A stretch of DNA of 10,133 bases, taken from assembly GCA_946886325.1 (NCBI GenBank), contig CAMPIK010000052.1:1-10133 (forward strand), in the 5' to 3' direction. This stretch comes from an uncultured Shinella sp. (GTDB lineage Bacteria; Pseudomonadota; Alphaproteobacteria; Rhizobiales; Rhizobiaceae). How positions within the stretch are numbered: the first letter of the stretch is position 1; the number at the start of each line of letters is the position of its first letter. Under the pieces are notes generated by a model. That model did not search any database. It was not told the DNA's origin and saw only the letters and a list, made by a program, of their open reading frames with translations. Positions 6,969 through 10,133 of this stretch are shown here, piece after piece. A program made the position numbers and the translations under genes.

Positions 6969-7835
6969 TCATCCGAACGACTTTGCGATCTGGCCGAGAC
7001 CGGCGAGACGGTTGTAGACGGCGACGATCCCGCCGAGCACGACCAGAAGCACGATCGACAGCGCCGAGCCGAGCGGCCAGTTGAGCTGGGTGATGATCGC
7101 CTCGAACACGAGGTTGGCGAACATGGCGTCGCGCGGGCCGCCGAGAACGAGCGGCGTGATATAGGTGCCTGCCGAAAGCACGAAGCAGAGCAGTCCACCA
7201 GCCGCCAGCCCCGGAAGCGACAAGGGTAGCGTGACTTCCCGGAAGGACTGAAACTCCGATGCTCCGAGCGAGCGTGACGCGTCGAGCAGGTTCCGGTCGA
7301 TCCCGTCAAGGCTGACGAAGACGTTGAGCACCATGAAGGGCAGCAGGAAATGCACCAGCCCCAGGATCACCGTCCATTCGTTGTAGAGGATTTGCAACGG
7401 CTCGGCGATCAGCCCGAGATAGATCAGCATCCGATTGAGCCCGCCGCTGGCGCCCAGAATGTTGATCCAGGACATCGTGCGGATGATGTAGCTGATCCAG
7501 AACGGCAGGATCAGAAGCAGCAGAAGCAGCGTCTTGAACCGCGTTTCGGACATGGCGATGAAATAAGCGGGTACATAGCCAAGCAGGGCGCAGAGAACGG
7601 TGGTGATGGCCGCGATCCGCAGCGTGCTGAACAGAATGTCGCGATAGAAGGCATCGCTAAAGACTTCCGCCCAGTTGTCGAGATAGAAGCCAGGAATTTC
7701 GGCGCCGGCTGCGGACCTCAGCCAGAACGAATAGACAATAATGAAGAGCACCGGCACCACGAGCAGGAACGCGACCGCCGCCAATGCTGGAGACAGCAAT
7801 ATCCACGGGCGTGCAGCATCCGCCTGTTGGCTCAT
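6969..7835 (-). CDS. ABC transporter permease, PotB-like
   Basis: Inner-membrane permease of 288 residues and the first gene of the operon. About six hydrophobic segments are visible (roughly 13-37, 72-96, 102-126, 154-176, 206-230, 256-276). The EAA coupling loop is LLDASRSLGASEFQSFREV (183-201), followed by TLPLSLPGL. The segment LILPFWISYIIRTMSW (108-123) is characteristic of PotB/PotH-type polyamine permeases. The start at 7835 has only a weak purine-rich ribosome site (GCGGATCG), and the stop overlaps or nearly touches the next permease. The promoter should lie in the 141 bp shared with the divergent regulator gene. Confidence 0.94.
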   Translation of the reverse strand: MSQQADAARPWILLSPALAAVAFLLVVPVLFIIVYSFWLRSAAGAEIPGFYLDNWAEVFSDAFYRDILFSTLRIAAITTVLCALLGYVPAYFIAMSETRFKTLLLLLLILPFWISYIIRTMSWINILGASGGLNRMLIYLGLIAEPLQILYNEWTVILGLVHFLLPFMVLNVFVSLDGIDRNLLDASRSLGASEFQSFREVTLPLSLPGLAAGGLLCFVLSAGTYITPLVLGGPRDAMFANLVFEAIITQLNWPLGSALSIVLLVVLGGIVAVYNRLAGLGQIAKSFG

Positions 7836-7856
7836 ATTCGATCCGCTTGTTTTTCA

Positions 7857-7878
7857 TGACCGTGTGAACACGATCACT
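7857..7878. promoter_or_regulatory. Candidate operator: two overlapping dyads, one CRP-like
   Basis: Positions 7857-7876 form an interrupted dyad whose core is CGTGT-GA-ACACG (7861-7872), extended by TGA and TCA with one mismatch. Overlapping it, 7863-7878 reads TGTGA-N6-TCACT, one base off the classical CRP consensus TGTGA-N6-TCACA. It ends 22 bases before the permease start codon, inside the probable leader, where a bound protein would more likely repress than activate. Dyads of this size can arise by chance; there is no direct evidence of binding. Confidence 0.3.
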
Positions 7879-7924
7879 CGTTCCCATTTCTTTTTGTTGC
7901 CTGGAGTTTGGACTGAGATCATGG

Positions 7925-7972
7925 CATTCTCAAAATAGATAATGGAAATTGTGGACATAGTTTTGGAGAATG
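7925..7972. repeat. Inverted repeat whose right arm covers the lysR ribosome binding site
   Basis: Left arm CATTCTCAAAA (7925-7935) and right arm TTTTGGAGAATG (7961-7972) are inverse complements except for one extra base. The right arm contains the GGAG (7965-7968) that serves as Shine-Dalgarno for lysR. The arms could be paired regulator sites about 36 bp apart or an RNA hairpin hiding the ribosome site. The repeat is read directly; the role is inferred. Confidence 0.5.
7926..7943. promoter_or_regulatory. Candidate LysR box
   Basis: The interrupted dyad ATTCTC-N6-GATAAT pairs at 5 of 6 positions and is AT-rich, like the boxes bound by LysR-type regulators (usually T-N11-A; here the nearest is T-N12-A). 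It lies 33 bp before the regulator start and 90 bp before the operon start, a normal place for the recognition site of a regulator that controls both directions. It overlaps the weak lysR -10 (7931-7936), which would fit autorepression. Confidence 0.35.
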
Positions 7973-7976
7973 CTTC

Positions 7977-8954
7977 ATGATCAACAGGCTGAGTTCGGCG
8001 CCGACCAAGGAGGGACGCGTGGTCTGGGATCTGGACTGGAACCTGATCCGCACCTTTCTCGTCATCGTCGAGGAAAAGGGCATTACCGCTGCTGCCAACA
8101 GCCTCGGCCTGAAGCAGCCGACCGTTTCCAACGCGCTGCGTCGTCTTGAGCAGCGTCTGGCGAAACGGTTGATTGCCCGGGCGCCCGGAAAATTCGAGGT
8201 CACGCCGGCGGGCCAGCTTCTCTACAATGAAGCTCTCGAGATTTTCGGCAGCATTTCCCGGCTCAGCATTCTCATTCGCGATATGGATGAGGAAGTGTCC
8301 GGCCACGTCACGCTCGCCATGGCGAGCCATGTCGTCTCGCCGATACTGGACGAGGTGCTTTCGACCTTCCACCGCAGCTATCCCGGGGCGACCCTGGGCA
8401 TCGACGTGCTGACCAGCCAGGACGTCGTGCAGGCCGTGCGGCAACGGCAGGCAAGCATCGGCATCTGCCTGGTGCACGAGAAGCAGCCGCAATTGCTGTA
8501 TGCGCGGCTCTTCCGTGAATATTTCGGCTTCTTCTGCGGGCCGCAGCACCGTCTCTTCGGCCGCACGGGGCTGAGCCTTTCCGACCTGCGCGGCGAGACG
8601 TCGGTCTCGTTCAAGACGGACCGGCTTACCGATGCCCTGCGACCGGTTGCGCTGGTCCGGGCGGAGGCGGAACTCGAAGACCGCGTCGCCGGCGTTTCCT
8701 CCAGTCTTGAGGAAGTCCGCCGGATGATCCTGGCCGGTTTCGGCATCGGACCCCTACCGATCCATGTGGCAAGCCGGGATGTCGATGCAGGTCTCCTCTG
8801 GCGCCTTCCCCCATACGAAGGACCGCCAGCAATCGACATCTATGTGGTCACCAACCCAAGCACACGGTTGAATCGGGCCGAGCAGCATATGATCGCGATG
8901 ATCCGCGAGCGGATCGAGAAAATACCGTTCCAGGAGCGCGATTACCGGAACTGA
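7977..8954 (+). CDS. LysR-type transcriptional regulator
   Basis: 325-residue DNA-binding regulator, the probable controller of the divergent operon. The N-terminal winged helix-turn-helix is clear: LDWNLIRTFLVIVEEKGITA (19-38), then the recognition part LGLKQPTVSNALRRLEQRL (43-61) and VTPAGQLL (75-82). The rest (about 95-310) is the two-lobed effector-binding domain, including SGHVTLAMAS. Start ATG 7977 has GGAG 8 bases upstream. The N-terminal extension of about 18 residues before the usual LysR start is a little long. The effector is likely the imported compound or an intermediate of the pathway; this follows from context only. Confidence 0.95.
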   Translation: MINRLSSAPTKEGRVVWDLDWNLIRTFLVIVEEKGITAAANSLGLKQPTVSNALRRLEQRLAKRLIARAPGKFEVTPAGQLLYNEALEIFGSISRLSILIRDMDEEVSGHVTLAMASHVVSPILDEVLSTFHRSYPGATLGIDVLTSQDVVQAVRQRQASIGICLVHEKQPQLLYARLFREYFGFFCGPQHRLFGRTGLSLSDLRGETSVSFKTDRLTDALRPVALVRAEAELEDRVAGVSSSLEEVRRMILAGFGIGPLPIHVASRDVDAGLLWRLPPYEGPPAIDIYVVTNPSTRLNRAEQHMIAMIRERIEKIPFQERDYRN

Positions 8955-8984
8955 GGTTCGGATACCGTCCAAACTCGGGTTTCC

Positions 8985-9020
8985 CGGTCCTTTTTCGCTG
9001 GCGAAGCCGCGGGACCGCGG
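8985..9020. terminator. Nested hairpin between convergent genes, possible terminator
   Basis: Thirty bases after the lysR stop, CGGTCC (8985-8990) pairs with GGACCG (9012-9017), enclosing a second dyad TTCGC-TG-GCGAA (8994-9005). The right arm also overlaps two copies of the palindrome CCGCGG (9007-9012 and 9015-9020). No T-run follows in either direction, so an intrinsic terminator is only possible. A smaller dyad, CAGACG-AA-CGTCTG (9096-9109), lies nearer the opposing gene. The rest of 8955-9135 shows nothing I can name. Confidence 0.3.
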
Positions 9021-9135
9021 ACGCACGTTCCCGGAGGCGGATGATCAAGCACCGCAACCCGATTGCCTTCAAGTTCGTCGGAGCTTTCGTGAAGCCAGAC
9101 GAACGTCTGCTTACTCGGCGGGGATCGGCATGGGC

Positions 9136-10026
9136 TTATCGCTTCGCGGCCGATGACGCGGACTCGCTGTCCGCAACGATCAGCAGTTCAAAGGTTACGC
9201 AGACCGGATTGTAGCCTTTGGCCAGCAGGCCCGAAGTTCTGACACCGCTCATGCCGACCATGTCGATTTCGAGCGTGCAGCACCGGGCTCCGTTCTCCAG
9301 CCGTACCCTGCCGTCGCGGATCAGCACTTCGGTCGCATGGTCGGGAATGTCACGCCCATCGGAATAACGGACGCCGACAAGGCTGCCGATCCCCAGGACC
9401 GTTGCATCCGCCACGCCATGTTGCGCGCAGATCGTCTCGATCGTCTCGCAGATGTCGACGTTCGGCCGGACAGTTGCCAGTAGCGCCTCACGCGAGCCGG
9501 CACCGTTCGTCGGCTCCTGCCTCTCGGGCGAAAAGAGCCTGAAATTCGTCTCGGCATCGTCACGGACGACCAGAGCGGCATCCGCAATTCCATAGGCCGC
9601 AATGGCTGCCGGCCGCGCCAATACGGCCTCGAACGGCAGCAAGTGACCCATCCGGCGTCCCGCGCCCGGGACGTCCCAGGTGCCGTGGCAATGGAGGAAC
9701 GGTTCGTCGTCGCGCAGCCCCAGATGCAGGCCTGCCGAGCGGATCAGGCCGCCGGAGGGCGGGTGATATGTCTCGCTGTACCACGCCGCATGATCATCGT
9801 CGGCGCTGGCCGCCGGCATGACATAGTTCATCTTCTCCATGTGAATGTCGGACAGGTCCGCCCAGCCGGCGCGATAACCGGCAGCGGTAAAGGCTTCTGC
9901 CACCGCGTCGTTGATCGTTATGCCTGCGCCAAGCGTAAGGGCGAGCGGTTCGATCCGGCAGGAGACGGCGCGATGGCGCTCGGTGGCAACCGGACCCGGA
10001 TGACGGATGGTGCGTCGCCGACTCAT
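9136..10026 (-). CDS. Tandem PCC (DUF296) domain protein of unknown function
   Basis: 296 residues with two apparent copies of the PCC/DUF296 fold. The N-terminal copy (about 20-150) carries LHCHGTWDVPGAGRRMGHLLP (111-131), with H112, H114 and H128 in the HxH...GHL arrangement typical of the family and possibly binding a metal. The C-terminal copy (about 183-284) begins VRPNVDICETIETICAQHGV and has LGIGSLVGVRYSD, typical of the family start, but lacks the histidines (CCTLEIDMVGMSG instead). Plant homologues bind DNA through a separate AT-hook, absent here; bacterial functions are largely unknown. The start ATG overlaps the stop of the dehydrogenase gene (ATGA), so the two form a unit. No link to the amine operon is shown by sequence. 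Confidence 0.75.
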   Translation of the reverse strand: MSRRRTIRHPGPVATERHRAVSCRIEPLALTLGAGITINDAVAEAFTAAGYRAGWADLSDIHMEKMNYVMPAASADDDHAAWYSETYHPPSGGLIRSAGLHLGLRDDEPFLHCHGTWDVPGAGRRMGHLLPFEAVLARPAAIAAYGIADAALVVRDDAETNFRLFSPERQEPTNGAGSREALLATVRPNVDICETIETICAQHGVADATVLGIGSLVGVRYSDGRDIPDHATEVLIRDGRVRLENGARCCTLEIDMVGMSGVRTSGLLAKGYNPVCVTFELLIVADSESASSAAKR

Positions 10027-10133
10027 GCGGTCAGGCCGGCACTGACGAAGCCGCCGTCAGCGGCGAGAATCTGGCCCTTGACATAGCTTGCTTCGCCCGA
10101 GAGCAGGAAGGGGATCGCAGCCTCAACTTAGCC
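10023..10133 (-). pseudogene. C-terminal end of a short-chain dehydrogenase/reductase (SDR), with in-frame stop at the window edge
   Basis: Between an in-frame TAA (10128-10130) and the TGA at 10023-10025 there are 34 codons. They give AIPFLLSGEASYVKG followed by QILAADGGFVSAGLTA, the standard C-terminal end of classical SDR enzymes (FLxSxxASYxxGQxLxxDGG). Catalytic and cofactor motifs would lie beyond the window. The TAA replaces a codon where homologues usually read straight through (often A-E-V), so the gene is either disrupted by a nonsense change or the last bases of the window are not true native sequence. The stop overlaps the start of the PCC gene, suggesting the two were an operon. 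The family call is good; pseudogene status is uncertain because only six bases lie beyond the TAA. Confidence 0.55.

Larger units (their letters stand above)
7836..7976. promoter_or_regulatory. Divergent control region between the transport operon and the lysR gene
   Basis: The 141 bp contain no gene and are visibly richer in A and T than the flanking coding sequence. They must hold the promoters of the minus-strand operon and of the LysR-type regulator. Several dyads described separately lie inside it, as is usual for LysR regulators that control an adjacent divergent operon. For lysR a weak sigma-70-like pair is TTGGAC (7908-7913), 17 bases, CAAAAT (7931-7936). No convincing -35/-10 pair was found for the operon. 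Confidence 0.6.

Noticed and set aside
6100..7017. 305-codon plus-strand open frame opposite the PotC-like permease
   Set aside because: Its extremely charged composition (D, H, R, E, Q) is what the antisense of a hydrophobic membrane protein gives.
9041..9214. Possible 57-codon small gene on the plus strand after lysR, preceded by GGAGG
   Set aside because: GGAGG lies only 3 bases from the ATG, the frame runs into the antisense of the PCC gene, and the peptide shows no recognisable feature.
1..10133. CRISPR arrays, tRNA or rRNA genes, insertion sequences, phage or defence genes
   Set aside because: No direct-repeat arrays, cloverleaf-like segments, transposase motifs or terminal inverted repeats were seen; nearly all sequence is accounted for by metabolic, transport and regulatory genes.

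Overview
The window is GC-rich (by eye about 60%), densely coded, and reads like an alphaproteobacterial accessory region. The gene families (polyamine-type ABC transporter with a Tat-exported binding protein, DUF849/BKACE enzyme, class III aminotransferase, double PCC/DUF296 protein) and their packing suggest Rhizobiales, probably Rhizobiaceae. This placement is an inference from style; no rRNA or marker gene is present.

Layout. From about 7835 down to the left edge, eight genes lie on the minus strand as one apparent operon: two permeases (6969-7835 and 6172-6957), a Tat-type solute-binding protein (4956-6101), an ATPase (3781-4887), a class III PLP aminotransferase (2420-3784), a beta-keto acid cleavage enzyme of the BKACE/DUF849 family (1491-2423), a GNAT acetyltransferase resembling spermidine/diamine acetyltransferases (989-1504), and an acetylpolyamine amidohydrolase-like member of the histone deacetylase superfamily (1-974, cut by the left edge). 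Several junctions are 4-base ATGA overlaps, implying translational coupling. A perfect 13-bp stem-loop follows the binding-protein gene. A divergent LysR-type regulator (7977-8954, plus strand) shares a 141-bp control region with the operon. Beyond it, converging on lysR, are a tandem PCC/DUF296 protein (9136-10026) and the 3' end of a short-chain dehydrogenase gene (10023-10133), which carries an in-frame stop six bases from the right edge.

How the genes may work together. A plain polyamine route gives the cleavage enzyme no job. The set does match, step for step, the aerobic L-beta-lysine catabolism characterised biochemically in Pseudomonas: acetylation of the omega-amine, transamination of the beta-amine to 6-acetamido-3-oxohexanoate, acetyl-CoA-dependent cleavage to 4-acetamidobutyryl-CoA plus acetoacetate, then deacetylation towards 4-aminobutyrate. 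On this reading the window is a candidate uptake and degradation operon for beta-lysine, N6-acetyl-beta-lysine or a close cationic beta-amino acid, and its genes are candidates for activities that I recall as having no clear gene. This is the main hypothesis; family assignments are firm, substrate assignments are not.
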